From positions 4,388,501 to 4,452,500 of the forward strand of contig NZ_CP054931.1 of the NCBI RefSeq assembly GCF_013364355.1: a stretch of 64,000 nucleotides of DNA, in the 5' to 3' direction. The position numbers and the translations under genes were made by a program. This DNA is from Stenotrophomonas sp. NA06056. Lineage in GTDB: Bacteria; Pseudomonadota; Gammaproteobacteria; Xanthomonadales; Xanthomonadaceae. Below the pieces are notes generated by a model. The model saw only the letters and a program-made list of their open reading frames with translations. It was not told the DNA's origin and ran no database searches. Below, one piece after another: positions 45,324 to 55,607 of this stretch (its first letter is position 1; the number at the start of each line of letters is the position of its first letter).

Positions 45324-47104
45324 AGGTCCGCTCCGATGTTGAGGTACAGCTGGAACTGCGAATCCGGGTTGTTCAGGCCGTGCGCGATATCCACCCGCAC
45401 CGGGCCCACCGGCGATTTCCAGCGCACGCCGAAGCCGACACCAGTATGCAGGTCGATGTTGGTATCGAAGGCGCTGCCGGTATCGACAAACACCGCCGCT
45501 CCCCACGGACCGCCATTGAAGTAATGCTCGTATTCGGCCGAACCGACCACCAGGTGCTTGGCACCCAGCGCGTACTTGTCGGGTTTCGGCGTGCGCGGGC
45601 CGACCTCACGGTAGGCATAGCCACGGATGCTGCGATCGCCACCGGCGAAGTAGCGCAGGCTGGGCGGCATCGCCACCAGGTCACTGGTCCAGGTGGTGCC
45701 GCCTTCGCCGCGCAGGATCAGGCGGTTGGTTGGTCCCACCGGGATGTACCAGCGCAGCACCGCATTGGCCTGCACGAAGCTGGTGTCCGAACCGACGCCT
45801 TCGACGCCGGCACGTACCGTCGCCGTGCCGCTGATGCCGCTGCGCGGGAACAGCTCGTCGTCCACCTTCACGTAATCGGCCACGATCTGCGGGTAGACCA
45901 GCGTGGACGTGTTGTAGACCGCATCGGTGAATTCGGTGCCCGAGGCATAGCGCCAGCGCTCGCGCAGCGCGTTGATCGAGGCGATGGCGGTCCAGTTCTC
46001 GTTGATCTCGCCGCTGCGGCTGGCGATCAGCTTGAAGTTGCGCAGATCGATGTAGTCGGTCTGCTCGTCGTAGGCACTGGCCGCGAAGGTGTACCAGCCA
46101 TCAAGCCAGTTGAACGCCGGGATGCGGTAGCTGGTGATCAGGCTCTTGCGCTTCTGCGCATAGTCCAGCTGGGTGTTCATCTTGTGGCCACGGCTGTTCA
46201 GATAGCGCCGTTCAAGGCCACCGCGCACACCGGCGCCACTTTCGCTGCCGTAGCTCAGACCGTAGGAATAGATGCTGCGCTTGGCCCGCGTCAGCTTCAC
46301 ATCGACCGGCACCTCGCCATTTTCATCGGCCTGGTCCGGGCGCGGCTGAATGTCGATCACGCTGAAGTAATCGAGCTTGGTCAGCGACTCGCGCAGGCGA
46401 TCCAGCTTGCCTTCGTGGAAGTAGCTGCCCTGGTCCCAGTACACCAGCGGGTCGAACAGCTTGTCGTCGAAGTAGTTCTGCTCGAAGGTCACCGGCCCCA
46501 TGTTGTAGCGGCGGCCGCTGTCCCAGGTCAGGTCGATGTCGGCGGCGTTGTCCGCGCGGGTGATCTGCACCTGGCGCTGGGTGTAGTCGGCGTCGAAGTA
46601 GCCACGCTCGGCCAGGCGCCGGGTCACGGTGATCTTGCTGGCTTCGTACTGGGTATGTTCGAAGCGCTGGCCCTTGCGCGGCTTGAATGCGGCCAGGTCG
46701 TCCTGCAGGTACTGGTCGTACATCGCCGGGCCGGTGATGTCGATATGCTCGCGGCGCACCAGCACCGGCTGGCCCTTGTCCACGTGGATCTGCACGGTGA
46801 CGTGCTCGTCCTGGCGCGGTGCCTCGACCTTGATCACCGGGTTGTAGTACCCGAACGGTTCCAGCGCCTGGCGGGTCTGCCGCTCAGCCTGCGACAGCAG
46901 GTATTCAAGGCGGGATTCGCCCTGTTCCTTGCCGATCGTGTCGTACAACGACAGCGATTCCTGGATGTTCTCGATGATTGCGGCGTCGTCGCCCTTGTCC
47001 AATCCCTTGATGTCCACCTTGTCGATGGTGCCGCGCGCATGGACCACGGACGTGGCGCAAAGCGAGAGGACCATCAGCGGCAGGGCGTATTTCGTTGGCT
47101 GCAT
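45320..47104 (-). CDS. tamA: Translocation and assembly module protein TamA
   Basis: 594 residues. Omp85-family outer-membrane protein: signal peptide (LPLMVLSLCATSVVHA), three POTRA domains over about residues 25-260, then a 16-strand barrel with the conserved GGDRSIRGYAYREVGPR loop and C-terminal strand FQLYLNIGADL. ATG at 47104 chosen over upstream ATGs because the signal peptide begins there. Followed by tamB with a 4-bp overlap. Confidence 0.94.
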   Translation of the reverse strand: MQPTKYALPLMVLSLCATSVVHARGTIDKVDIKGLDKGDDAAIIENIQESLSLYDTIGKEQGESRLEYLLSQAERQTRQALEPFGYYNPVIKVEAPRQDEHVTVQIHVDKGQPVLVRREHIDITGPAMYDQYLQDDLAAFKPRKGQRFEHTQYEASKITVTRRLAERGYFDADYTQRQVQITRADNAADIDLTWDSGRRYNMGPVTFEQNYFDDKLFDPLVYWDQGSYFHEGKLDRLRESLTKLDYFSVIDIQPRPDQADENGEVPVDVKLTRAKRSIYSYGLSYGSESGAGVRGGLERRYLNSRGHKMNTQLDYAQKRKSLITSYRIPAFNWLDGWYTFAASAYDEQTDYIDLRNFKLIASRSGEINENWTAIASINALRERWRYASGTEFTDAVYNTSTLVYPQIVADYVKVDDELFPRSGISGTATVRAGVEGVGSDTSFVQANAVLRWYIPVGPTNRLILRGEGGTTWTSDLVAMPPSLRYFAGGDRSIRGYAYREVGPRTPKPDKYALGAKHLVVGSAEYEHYFNGGPWGAAVFVDTGSAFDTNIDLHTGVGFGVRWKSPVGPVRVDIAHGLNNPDSQFQLYLNIGADL

Positions 47105-47243
47105 GCGGCACAGCATACCGACCGGAGGTGACGATGCGAAATGCATCACGTGTTTCGGGATCGGTTGTTAAGTGGCGGTCAAAATACGCGCCTTTGTGGC
47201 GATCATCGTGATTGCAACCGAAGATGCCGGTAGCCAGCTCCCG

Positions 47244-47294
47244 GTAGTGCCGGCCGCTGGCCGGCACGCCAGTAGATCCACGCCATGCGTGGAT
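47244..47294 (+). repeat. Two SMAG elements in direct orientation
   Basis: GTAGTGCCGGCC type (47244-47267) and GTAGATCCACG type (47272-47294), between glyS and tamA, 11 bp from the glyS stop codon. Confidence 0.88.
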
Positions 47295-47304
47295 GGTGTT
47301 CCGA

Positions 47305-49380
47305 TCAGCTCGACAGGTGCTCGATCGCCGCGACCTTGCCCAGGCGCTCGCCCAGCATCGTCAGCAGCGCCAGGCGGTTGCCGCGCAGTGCCGGATCCTC
47401 GGCATTGACCATCACCCCGTCGAAGAACGCATCGACCTGCGGACGCAGGCGGGCCAGGCGGGCCAGCACGGCCACGTAGTCCTTCTGGTGCAGGCTGGCG
47501 CCGGTATCGTCGATGGCTGCAGTCACAGCTTCCGCCAGCGCGCGCTCGGCATCTTCCTGCAGCAGGGCCGCATCGATCTGGCCCGGAATATCACCTTCGG
47601 CCTTGCGCAGGATGTTGCGGATGCGCTTGTTGGCCGCTGCCAGCGCCTCGGCTTCCGGCAGCGCGGCGAAGATCCCGATCGCGTCCAGACGGCGGTCGAA
47701 GTCGTACAGCGAGACCGGCTTCAGCTCGGCCACCGCGTTGAAATGGCTGGCCGGCACGCCCTTGTCGCTGTAATAGCCCTTCAGGCGGTCGAGGATGAAG
47801 TCGTACAGCTCAGCCACGTCGGCCTGCACGTTGCGCGCGACCAGCCCGGCATTGGCGCTGGCCAGCAGCGCGCGCAGGTCCAGCTCGAAGCCGCTTTCGA
47901 TGATCGTGCGGGCCAGGCCCAGCGCGTTGCGGCGCAGGGCGAACGGATCCTTGTTGCCGGTTGGCTTCAGGCCCGCGGCGAAACCGCCGGCCAGGGTGTC
48001 CACACGCTCGGCGATCGCCAGCACCTTGCCCAGCGGCGACAGCGCGATGTCATCGCCACCGAAGCGCGGCTGGTAGGCCTCGTCGATGGCCAGCGCCACC
48101 TCCGGCGACTCGCCACCGGCCACCGCGTAGTGGCGACCAGCGATGCCCTGCAGTTCCGGGAACTCATTGACCATGCGCGACTGCAGGTCGTTCTTGGCCA
48201 GCTGCGCGGCACGCTTGGCCAGCACCGGGTCGGCCCCCACCTGCGCGGCGATCACCTCGGCCAGCGCTGCCACGCGCGCGACCTTGTCGGCCACGCTGCC
48301 CAGCTTGGCCTGGTAGGTCACCGTCTTCAGGCCCTCGCCCATCGCCTGCAGGCCCTGCTTCAGGTCTTCATCGAAGAAGAACTTGGCATCGGCGAAACGC
48401 GGACGGATCACACGCTCGTAGCCCTTGGCCACTTCGGCCACGTCCTTCGATTCGATGTTGGCAATGCCGATGAACTTCTCGGTCAGCTTGCCGCCGTCAT
48501 CCAGCACCGGGAAGAACTTCTGGTTGATCTCCATCGTCTCGATCAGCGCTTCCTGCGGCACCGCCAGGAACGCGCGCTCGAAGCTGCACAGCACCGCGGA
48601 CGGCCACTCGACCAGGTTCACCACCTGCTCCAGGTTGTCCTCGGTGATGCGCGCGCTGCCACCGGCGGTGGCTGCAGCGGCTTCAACCTCGGCGACGATG
48701 CGCTGGCGACGCTCGGCTGGATCGACCAGCACGAAGGCGGCGCGCAGCGATTCGACATAGTCCTGTGGCTGGGTCAGCCACACGGTCTTGTCGTGCAGGA
48801 AGCGGTGGCCTCGGCTCATGCGGTCGGCCTTCAGGCCGAACAGTTCGGCCTCGACCACATCACCGCCGTGCAGCAGCACCAGCCAGTGCACCGGGCGGGC
48901 AAAACCCCAGCTGTGGTCACCCCAGCGCATCGGCTTGGGAATGGGCATGCCGGCGATGGCCTCGCGCAGGATCTCCGGCAGCAGCGCAGCGGTACGCGCG
49001 CCCGGGGTCACCGCACGGTGCACGAAGCGCTCACCCTTGTTGTCGGTGGTCTTCTCCAGCGCGGTCCAGTCGATCCCGGCCTTGGCCGCGAAACCCTGCA
49101 GTGCCTTGGTCGGCTGGCCTTCGGCGTCCAGCGCGATGTTCAGATACGGGCCCAGCACTTCACTGTGCTGTTCGGGCTGCTCCAGGCCAACGCCCGGCAG
49201 CAGCACGGCCAGACGGCGCGGGGTCGACAGCGGGCGTGCATCGCCCAGCTCCAGTTCGACGCCGCGCTTGCGCAGGCCGTCGACAACACCATCGAAGAAG
49301 GCCTGGGCCAGGCCGGGCAGTGCCTTGACCGGCAACTCTTCGGTGCCCAGTTCAATCAGCAGGGGAGACAGTTGGCTCAT
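47305..49380 (-). CDS. glyS: Glycyl-tRNA synthetase beta subunit
   Basis: 691 residues. Starts [28 protein letters not shown], the hallmark beginning of bacterial GlyS (quoted up to 28 in two parts: [28 protein letters not shown]). Contains the HD-like central region and the C-terminal anticodon-binding and DALR part ([20 protein letters not shown]). Forms the alpha2beta2 enzyme with GlyQ, whose gene lies 94 bp upstream on the same strand. Confidence 0.97.
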   Translation of the reverse strand: MSQLSPLLIELGTEELPVKALPGLAQAFFDGVVDGLRKRGVELELGDARPLSTPRRLAVLLPGVGLEQPEQHSEVLGPYLNIALDAEGQPTKALQGFAAKAGIDWTALEKTTDNKGERFVHRAVTPGARTAALLPEILREAIAGMPIPKPMRWGDHSWGFARPVHWLVLLHGGDVVEAELFGLKADRMSRGHRFLHDKTVWLTQPQDYVESLRAAFVLVDPAERRQRIVAEVEAAAATAGGSARITEDNLEQVVNLVEWPSAVLCSFERAFLAVPQEALIETMEINQKFFPVLDDGGKLTEKFIGIANIESKDVAEVAKGYERVIRPRFADAKFFFDEDLKQGLQAMGEGLKTVTYQAKLGSVADKVARVAALAEVIAAQVGADPVLAKRAAQLAKNDLQSRMVNEFPELQGIAGRHYAVAGGESPEVALAIDEAYQPRFGGDDIALSPLGKVLAIAERVDTLAGGFAAGLKPTGNKDPFALRRNALGLARTIIESGFELDLRALLASANAGLVARNVQADVAELYDFILDRLKGYYSDKGVPASHFNAVAELKPVSLYDFDRRLDAIGIFAALPEAEALAAANKRIRNILRKAEGDIPGQIDAALLQEDAERALAEAVTAAIDDTGASLHQKDYVAVLARLARLRPQVDAFFDGVMVNAEDPALRGNRLALLTMLGERLGKVAAIEHLSS

Positions 49381-49474
49381 CGGTGCAATCCTGTGGTGGG
49401 GGCGCAGCGCGCGACGCGACCGGCGCCCTTGGGGGAAGGGGTGAAACGCGTGATGGGAAAACGGGCCGTCAGGC

Positions 49475-50380
49475 CTACTTCGCGCCCGGGAAGCCCAGCT
49501 TCTCGCGCTGCTCGTAGTAGGCCTTGGCCACCGCCTGGGCCAGCGCGCGCACGCGCAGGATGTAGCGCTGGCGTTCGGTCACGCTGATCGCACGACGCGC
49601 ATCGAGCAGGTTGAAGGTGTGGCTGGCCTTCATCACCTGCTCGTAGGCCGGCAGCGGCAGGTTCACCTCCACCAGCTTCTGCGCTTCACGCTCGCAGGCG
49701 TCGAAGCGATGGAACATTTCTTCCACGTCGGCGTATTCGAAGTTGTAGGTGCTCTGCTCCACCTCGTTCTGGTGGTAGACGTCGCCGTAGGTCACCGGCT
49801 GGCCATCCGGGCCGTAGGTCCAGACCAGGTCGTAGACGTTGTCGCAGTTCTGCAGGTACATGCACAGGCGCTCGAGACCGTAGGTGATCTCGCCCAGCAC
49901 CGGCCGGCACTCCAGGCCACCAGCCTGCTGGAAGTAGGTGAACTGGGTCACCTCCATGCCGTTGAGCCAGACTTCCCAGCCCAGGCCCCAGGCGCCCAGC
50001 GTCGGCGACTCCCAGTTGTCCTCGACAAAGCGCAGGTCGTGCACCAGCGGATCGATGCCCACCGCCTTCAACGAATCCAGGTACAGCTGCTGGATGTTGT
50101 CCGGCGCCGGCTTCATCGCCACCTGGTACTGGTAGTAGCGCTGCAGGCGGTTCGGGTTCTCGCCGTAACGGCCATCGGTCGGGCGCCGCGAAGGCTGCAC
50201 GTAGGCCGCATTCCAGGTTTCCGGGCCGATCGCACGCAGGAAGGTGGCCGGGTGGAACGTACCGGCGCCCACCTCCAGGTCGAGCGGCTGGATGAGCACG
50301 CAGCCCTGCTGGGCCCAGAACTGGTTCAGGGTCTGGATCAGGCCCTGGAAGGTGATCGGAACGGTCGGGGTCGCGGACAT
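49475..50380 (-). CDS. glyQ: Glycyl-tRNA synthetase alpha subunit
   Basis: 301 residues. Catalytic class II subunit. [19 protein letters not shown] near the start, [33 protein letters not shown] (motif 2 region) and [12 protein letters not shown] (motif 3) are all present. ATG at 50380; a longer frame upstream is not conserved. First gene of glyQ-glyS. Confidence 0.97.
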   Translation of the reverse strand: MSATPTVPITFQGLIQTLNQFWAQQGCVLIQPLDLEVGAGTFHPATFLRAIGPETWNAAYVQPSRRPTDGRYGENPNRLQRYYQYQVAMKPAPDNIQQLYLDSLKAVGIDPLVHDLRFVEDNWESPTLGAWGLGWEVWLNGMEVTQFTYFQQAGGLECRPVLGEITYGLERLCMYLQNCDNVYDLVWTYGPDGQPVTYGDVYHQNEVEQSTYNFEYADVEEMFHRFDACEREAQKLVEVNLPLPAYEQVMKASHTFNLLDARRAISVTERQRYILRVRALAQAVAKAYYEQREKLGFPGAK

Positions 50381-50413
50381 GCGGACGAGTCTTGGCCGGC
50401 AAAGGGGTGCGCT

Positions 50414-50419
50414 AGTATA
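50414..50419 (-). promoter_or_regulatory. Possible -10 box for glyQ
   Basis: TATACT on the minus strand, 34 bp upstream of the glyQ ATG, in the divergent glyQ/gspE gap. No good -35 hexamer is visible, so this is tentative. Confidence 0.3.
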
Positions 50420-50463
50420 ACGGCCGACCTGCGGGGCATTCCGTACCCGGAAGGAGCAGGTGG

Positions 50464-52299
50464 ATGGAACATCGGCTGCCCGCGGGCACGCCTGGCGACC
50501 CTGGCGCGGTACCGTTGCCGCCCGGTCGCCTGCAGTTCGAACAGGTTGCGGCGGCCCTGCTGGCCGATGGCGTGGTGGCTGCGCACGAACGCGAGCGCAT
50601 CCGTTTTTCCGCACAGGGCGCCCGCAACGCCAGCGAAGTACATCCCCTGGTGCTGCTGTCCAACCTCAAGCTGGCCGCCAGCGACGGCGGCGACCTCAAT
50701 CTGGAACGCCTCACCGAATGGCTGGCGCAGCGCACCGGCAACCGCTACCTGCGCATCGATCCGACCCGGGTCGACGTCGCTTCGGTCACCGCCGTAGCCT
50801 CGCACGCCTACGCGCGCCGCCATCGCTTCCTGCCGCTGGCGGTGGACAGCGAACGCGTGCTGGTGGCCACCAGCGAGCCGCTGGCACAGGAATGGCTGCG
50901 CGATCTGCAGCACCTGACCCGCCTGCGCATCGAGCTGGCGGTGGTCAATCCGCTGGACCTGCACCGCTACACCATGGAGTTCTTCGGCGTCACCCGTTCG
51001 GTGCGCGGTGCCCGTGGCGACGTGCGTGGCGAGGCCGGTACCCCCCTGCCCAGTTTCGAACAGCTGGTGGAACTGGGCCGTACCGGCGACGTCAATGCCG
51101 ACGACCAGCACATCGTGCACATCGTCGACTGGCTGCTGCAGTACGCCTACGAGCAACGCGCGTCGGACATCCACCTGGAGCCGCGCCGCGACATGGGCCG
51201 CATGCGCTTCCGCATCGACGGCGTGCTGCACAAGGTGTTCGAAGTGCCACCGGCGGTGATGACCGCCGTGGTCAGCCGCATCAAGGTGCTGGGACGCATG
51301 GACCTGGCCGAGCGCAGGCGCCCGCAGGATGGCCGCATCAAGACCCGCTCGCCCGGCGGCCGTGAAGTGGAAATGCGCCTGTCGACCATGCCCACCGCCT
51401 TCGGCGAAAAGTGCGTGATGCGCATCTTCGACCCGGAAGCGGCCTTCAAGAGCATCGACCAGCTCGGCTTCAGCCCGCAGGAAGCGGCCGGCTGGACCGC
51501 CCTGGTCGAGCGCCCGCACGGCATCGTGCTGGTCACCGGCCCGACCGGTTCGGGCAAGACCACCACCCTGTATTCCACCCTGAAACGGCTGGCCACGCCG
51601 GACGTCAACGTGTGCACGGTGGAAGACCCGATCGAAATGATCGCGCCGGAATTCAACCAGATGCAGGTGCAGACCAACATCGACCTGGATTTCGCCAGCG
51701 GTGTACGCACCCTGCTGCGGCAGGACCCGGACATCATCATGATCGGCGAGATCCGCGACCTGGAAACCGCGCAGATGGCGGTGCAGGCCTCGCTGACCGG
51801 CCACCTGGTGCTGTCCACCCTGCACACCAACGATGCGCCCTCGGCGATCACCCGCCTGCTCGACCTGGGCGTGCCGCATTACCTGCTGTCATCCACCGTC
51901 AACGGCATCCTCGCCCAGCGCCTGGTGCGCACCCTGTGCCCGCACTGCAAGCAGCCGCACACCCTTGGCAGAGCCGATTGGGCGGTGCTGGCTGATAGCG
52001 AAGCTGCATATCCAGATGCCGCCACGCCCTGTCGGCCGGTCGGTTGCCTGGAGTGCCGGCGCACCGGATTCCTCGGCCGCATCGGCCTGTATGAGTTGCT
52101 GCCATTGGGCTCGCGCCTGCGCGGGCTGATCCGTGCGGACATGGATCTGGCCGGTTTCAACCGTGCCGCCCGTGCTGAAGGAGTGCGAACCCTGCGCCAG
52201 GCCGGGCTTGAAAAGGTGGCACAGGGGCTGACTACAATCGAGGAAGTCCTGTCCGTACTGCCTCCCCCGGATGAATCCAGCGCCCTTCCTGATCGTTGA
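50464..52299 (+). CDS. GspE/PulE-family secretion or pilus ATPase (orphan)
   Basis: 611 residues; cytoplasmic hexameric ATPase for type II secretion or a type IV pilus-like machine. N-terminal domain with helical repeats, Walker [12 protein letters not shown] near residue 360, the Asp box region EDPIEM, Walker [25 protein letters not shown], and a tetracysteine zinc site (CPHC ... CLEC), as in GspE. No other gsp/xps gene lies nearby, so the machine it serves is elsewhere. Good ribosome site (GGAAGGAG). The 3' end overlaps the next gene by 29 bp. Confidence 0.9.
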   Translation: MEHRLPAGTPGDPGAVPLPPGRLQFEQVAAALLADGVVAAHERERIRFSAQGARNASEVHPLVLLSNLKLAASDGGDLNLERLTEWLAQRTGNRYLRIDPTRVDVASVTAVASHAYARRHRFLPLAVDSERVLVATSEPLAQEWLRDLQHLTRLRIELAVVNPLDLHRYTMEFFGVTRSVRGARGDVRGEAGTPLPSFEQLVELGRTGDVNADDQHIVHIVDWLLQYAYEQRASDIHLEPRRDMGRMRFRIDGVLHKVFEVPPAVMTAVVSRIKVLGRMDLAERRRPQDGRIKTRSPGGREVEMRLSTMPTAFGEKCVMRIFDPEAAFKSIDQLGFSPQEAAGWTALVERPHGIVLVTGPTGSGKTTTLYSTLKRLATPDVNVCTVEDPIEMIAPEFNQMQVQTNIDLDFASGVRTLLRQDPDIIMIGEIRDLETAQMAVQASLTGHLVLSTLHTNDAPSAITRLLDLGVPHYLLSSTVNGILAQRLVRTLCPHCKQPHTLGRADWAVLADSEAAYPDAATPCRPVGCLECRRTGFLGRIGLYELLPLGSRLRGLIRADMDLAGFNRAARAEGVRTLRQAGLEKVAQGLTTIEEVLSVLPPPDESSALPDR

Positions 52300-53017
52300 A
52301 ACCGGCCGCCCCGTGCCGACCCTGCGCCGTTACGGGCGCTTTCCGCACTGGATCCGGGTGGCCGCCGGCCTGGAAGAACACGAGACCGTCGTGGTCGACG
52401 TCGAGCATGGCGCCGACCTGCCCGATCCCCGCGATTTCGCCGGGGTGCTGGTGACCGGCTCGGCCGCCTTCGTCACCGACCACGCCGAATGGAGCGAGCG
52501 CAGTGCCGCCTGGCTGCGACAGACCGCCCACGACGACGTGCCGGTGTTCGGCATCTGCTACGGCCACCAGCTGCTGGCCCACGCGCTGGGCGGCGAAGTG
52601 GCCTACAACCCCGCCGGGCGCGAATCGGGGACGATTGAACTGGCACTGGACCCGCAGGCCGCGCAGGACCCCTTGTTTCACGGCCTGCCGAGCCACTTCC
52701 CGGCCCACGCCACCCATCTGCAGACCGTGCTGCGCGTACCCGAAGGTGCCGCCGTGCTGGCGCGCTCGCCGCTGGATGGCTGCCATGCCTTCCGCTGGGG
52801 CCGCCAGGCCTGGGGCGTGCAGTTCCATCCGGAATTCGCCACCCACCACATGCGTGGCTACGTGCGCGCACGCGCCGATTGCATCGGCCGACACGGCGGT
52901 TGTGCGCGCAGCATCGAGCGCGCGGTCAGCGCCGCCCCGCTGGCGCGCCAGCTGTTGCGGCGCTTTGTCCGCCAGGCCCGGCTGTCTTCAGCCCAGCCGG
53001 TGGCAAAACAGGGATAA
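52271..53017 (+). CDS. Class I glutamine amidotransferase domain protein
   Basis: 248 residues, cytosolic. GATase1 triad: nucleophile Cys in FGICYGHQLLAHALGG near residue 96, His and Glu in WGVQFHPEFATHHMRG near 190. Stand-alone proteins like this one resemble GuaA amidotransferase domains and the YfeJ/GMP synthase-like group; the acceptor is unknown. Starts inside the gspE-like frame (29-bp overlap), so translation is probably coupled. Confidence 0.85.
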   Translation: MNPAPFLIVETGRPVPTLRRYGRFPHWIRVAAGLEEHETVVVDVEHGADLPDPRDFAGVLVTGSAAFVTDHAEWSERSAAWLRQTAHDDVPVFGICYGHQLLAHALGGEVAYNPAGRESGTIELALDPQAAQDPLFHGLPSHFPAHATHLQTVLRVPEGAAVLARSPLDGCHAFRWGRQAWGVQFHPEFATHHMRGYVRARADCIGRHGGCARSIERAVSAAPLARQLLRRFVRQARLSSAQPVAKQG

Positions 53018-53062
53018 TCGGCGGCACGGGCACACCGCCCGGCCCCTCCTGTCCCTCCCCGG

Positions 53063-53980
53063 ATGTCCATGAAAGAGATTCGCAAGCTGCCAGCCTCGGC
53101 GGGCGCCCAGTGGTTGCTGGATACGTTCTCGCTGTATCGGCGCGCGCCGCTGCAGCTGGCCCGGATCGGTCTGACCTGGCTGCTGGTGAACTGGGTGGTC
53201 ACCCTGCTGGGGACGATGCTGCCCGGCACCGCTGGCCTTGCCCTGCAGATGATGACGCTGGTGATTTCACCGGTGATGTTCGGCGGCATGCTGTACGCCA
53301 TGGGTGAGATCGACCAGGGCCGCCCCGGCCTGGCGACCCACCTGCTGCAGCCGATCCGCGACCGCCGTGTCAGCCACCTGCTGGTGCCGCTGGCAATCCA
53401 GGTGCTGGCCGTGCTGCTGCTCGGCGCACTGCTGTACCTGATGATCGGCCGCGAGGGCTTCACCGCCTTCAGCGACACCATGACCAAGATGCAGGAACTC
53501 GGCCGCAGCGGGCAGCAGATCAGCCCGGAAACCGCCGCCGAACTGGTCGCCAACCTGCCGGCGCAGCGCATCGCGCTGTGGATGCTGCTGGTGTTCTGCA
53601 CCGCCGTGGCCCTGACCCTGGCGATGTTCACCCAGCCGGCACTGGTGGTGTTTGATCGGCAGAGCGGCATGCACGCGCTGCGCCTGAGCCTGCAGGGCTG
53701 CATCGAGAACATCGGCGCCACCGCCGTGTTCACCGTGCTCGGCCTGATCGCCGCGTTCTGCGTCTATGTGCTGTTCGTGATCGTGGTCCAGCTGGGCATG
53801 CTGATCGGCGGCCCGCTGGCGGCGGCATTCATTGCGCAACTGGTGTTCACCACGGTGCTGATGCCGCTGTATGTCGGCGCGGTCTACGCAGCCTGGAAGC
53901 AGATGTTCGTGCATCGCGGCAGCCGCGGCGCACCGCCGGTACCGCAGTCGCCGCCCGCCAACGACGTCTTCCACGCCTGA
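53063..53980 (+). CDS. BPSS1780-family membrane protein
   Basis: 305 residues with about six membrane helices (LGLTWLL-type ARIGLTWLLVNWVVTLLGTM; LLVPLAIQVLAVLLLGALLY; ALWMLLVFCTAVALTLAMF; AVFTVLGLIAAFCVYVLFVIV, quoted as separate segments). The opening RKLPASAGAQWLLDTFSLYRRAP is typical of this family of unknown function. The gap to the amidotransferase is 45 bp, so the two may share a transcript. Confidence 0.8.
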   Translation: MSMKEIRKLPASAGAQWLLDTFSLYRRAPLQLARIGLTWLLVNWVVTLLGTMLPGTAGLALQMMTLVISPVMFGGMLYAMGEIDQGRPGLATHLLQPIRDRRVSHLLVPLAIQVLAVLLLGALLYLMIGREGFTAFSDTMTKMQELGRSGQQISPETAAELVANLPAQRIALWMLLVFCTAVALTLAMFTQPALVVFDRQSGMHALRLSLQGCIENIGATAVFTVLGLIAAFCVYVLFVIVVQLGMLIGGPLAAAFIAQLVFTTVLMPLYVGAVYAAWKQMFVHRGSRGAPPVPQSPPANDVFHA

Positions 53981-53993
53981 GCGGGGCTCAACG

Positions 53994-54064
53994 GTAGCGC
54001 CGGGCCATGCCCGGCGGATGGATATCACCTCACGCCACGAACGCCGGGCATGGCCCGGCGCTAC
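53994..54064. repeat. SMAG inverted pair
   Basis: GTAGCGCCGGGC-type palindromes at both ends in opposite orientation, between convergent genes; the right end is 6 bp from the tatC stop. Confidence 0.92.
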
Positions 54065-54070
54065 CGGGAA

Positions 54071-54820
54071 TCAGGCCGCAGGCTTCTTGACCGCCGAAGA
54101 CGGCACCAGCCAGCGCGCGGCGTGGATGCCCAGCTCGTACAGCAGGCACATCGGGATCGCCAGCATCAGCTGCGAAACCACATCCGGCGGGGTCAGGATC
54201 GCCGCAAGCACGAAGATGCCGACGATCGCGTAACCGCGCCCTTCCTTGAACTGCTGCGGCGTGATCCAGCCCAGCAGCACCAGGATCACCATCGCCACCG
54301 GCAGTTCGAAACTGCCGCCGAAGGCGAAGAAGATCGCCAGCACGAAGTCCAGGTAGGCGTTCGCATCCGGCGTGATCGCGATCACTTCCGGGCTGAAGGT
54401 GGTGAGGAAGTGGAAGACCGCCGGCAGCACCAGGAAGTAGGCGAAGGCGCAGCCGGTATAGAACAGCAGCACCGAGGACACCAGCAACGGCATCGCCAGG
54501 CGCTTCTCGCGTGCATACAGGCCCGGTGCGACGAAAGCCCAGAGCTGGTACAGCAGCCACGGCACCGCCACGAACAAGGCCACGAAGAAGGTCAGCTTCA
54601 ACGGCGCGAAGAAGGCACCGGCCGGGTTGGTGGCGATCATCGTCTGCCCGTTGGGCAACTGCGAGATCAGCGGCTCGGCCAATGCGTTGTAAAGCTTCTG
54701 GGTAAACGGCAGCAGGCCCAGCAGAACCACGCCCAGCCCCAGCAGTGCACGCACCAGGCGCGCACGCAATTCAACCAGGTGTTCCACCAGCGAACTTTCG
54801 CCGAAGTCGTGTTCGCTCAT
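54071..54820 (-). CDS. tatC: Sec-independent protein translocase TatC
   Basis: 249 residues, six membrane helices. Receptor for twin-arginine signal peptides. Conserved N-terminal SLVEHLVELRARLVRALLGL and the FFAPLKLTFFVALFVAVPWLLYQLWAFVAPGLY stretch (in parts) with conserved Glu/Pro residues. ATG overlaps the tatB stop (ATGA). Confidence 0.96.
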   Translation of the reverse strand: MSEHDFGESSLVEHLVELRARLVRALLGLGVVLLGLLPFTQKLYNALAEPLISQLPNGQTMIATNPAGAFFAPLKLTFFVALFVAVPWLLYQLWAFVAPGLYAREKRLAMPLLVSSVLLFYTGCAFAYFLVLPAVFHFLTTFSPEVIAITPDANAYLDFVLAIFFAFGGSFELPVAMVILVLLGWITPQQFKEGRGYAIVGIFVLAAILTPPDVVSQLMLAIPMCLLYELGIHAARWLVPSSAVKKPAA

Positions 54821-55290
54821 GACGGGCGCTCCGTGCGGGCAGGCGCTTCGGCCGCGGTATCAGCAACGGTATCGCCCGCAGGTTCGGCAGCTGAAGGCGC
54901 GATGGCAGCATCTTCCGCCGAAGCCACCACCGGCCCGGGCGCATCCGCCAGATGTGGCGGCTGTTCGGCCGGGGCGGGTGCACGCACCTGCTGCGCCAGC
55001 GTGTCGCTGTGCTGTTGCATCTGTTCGGCCTCGCGGCGTACGGCTTCGCCGCTGGCACGCAGCTGGTTCTCGGTGTCCTGCATGCCCTGGCGCACGTCCT
55101 GCATCTGCCGCTTGATGTCTTCGGCCTGCAGTTCGCGTTCCAGTTCCTGCTTGACCGAATCCCATTGATTACGCGCGCGGCGTACCCACAGCCCGGCGAA
55201 GCGGGCCGCCTTGGGCAGGCGCTCAGGTCCGAGCACCACCAAGGCGACGACCGCGATCACCAGCAGTTCGCTGAAGCCGATATCAAACAC
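54817..55290 (-). CDS. tatB: Sec-independent protein translocase TatB
   Basis: 157 residues. MFDIGFSELLVIAVVALVVLGPERLP: membrane helix with the conserved Glu, Gly-Pro hinge, then an amphipathic helix and a long Glu/Gln/Ala-rich coil (ELQAEDIKRQMQDVRQGMQD) with an acidic disordered tail. Middle gene of tatA-tatB-tatC. Confidence 0.95.
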   Translation of the reverse strand: MFDIGFSELLVIAVVALVVLGPERLPKAARFAGLWVRRARNQWDSVKQELERELQAEDIKRQMQDVRQGMQDTENQLRASGEAVRREAEQMQQHSDTLAQQVRAPAPAEQPPHLADAPGPVVASAEDAAIAPSAAEPAGDTVADTAAEAPARTERPS

Positions 55291-55305
55291 CGCAACCGCT
55301 CCGGA

Positions 55306-55533
55306 TCAACGCGCGTTGCGGTCGTGCTCGTCCTGCGCGGTGCGCGCGGCGTCCTGGCTGCGCGACTCATCGCCCAACTGTGCGTTCGGCTTGTCTTCGT
55401 CGTGCATGCCCTTCTTGAATTCCTTGACCGCCGAGCCGAGATCCTTGGCACCACTGGTCAGGCGCTTGGTGCCGAACACCAGCAGGACGATGGCGAGCAC
55501 GACCAACCAATGCCAGATGCTGAAACTGCCCAT
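55306..55533 (-). CDS. tatA: Sec-independent protein translocase TatA
   Basis: 75 residues. [25 protein letters not shown] then an amphipathic helix ([16 protein letters not shown]) and an acidic tail. Forms the pore-like oligomer of the Tat system. First gene of the operon, 15 bp before tatB. Confidence 0.95.
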   Translation of the reverse strand: MGSFSIWHWLVVLAIVLLVFGTKRLTSGAKDLGSAVKEFKKGMHDEDKPNAQLGDESRSQDAARTAQDEHDRNAR

Positions 55534-55607
55534 AAGTCGCTCGTTACGTTAGTGATCAGATTGCCGAGCATAGCGCACCGGCTGTAAGCCGGCGCGCGTG
55601 ACGAAAG

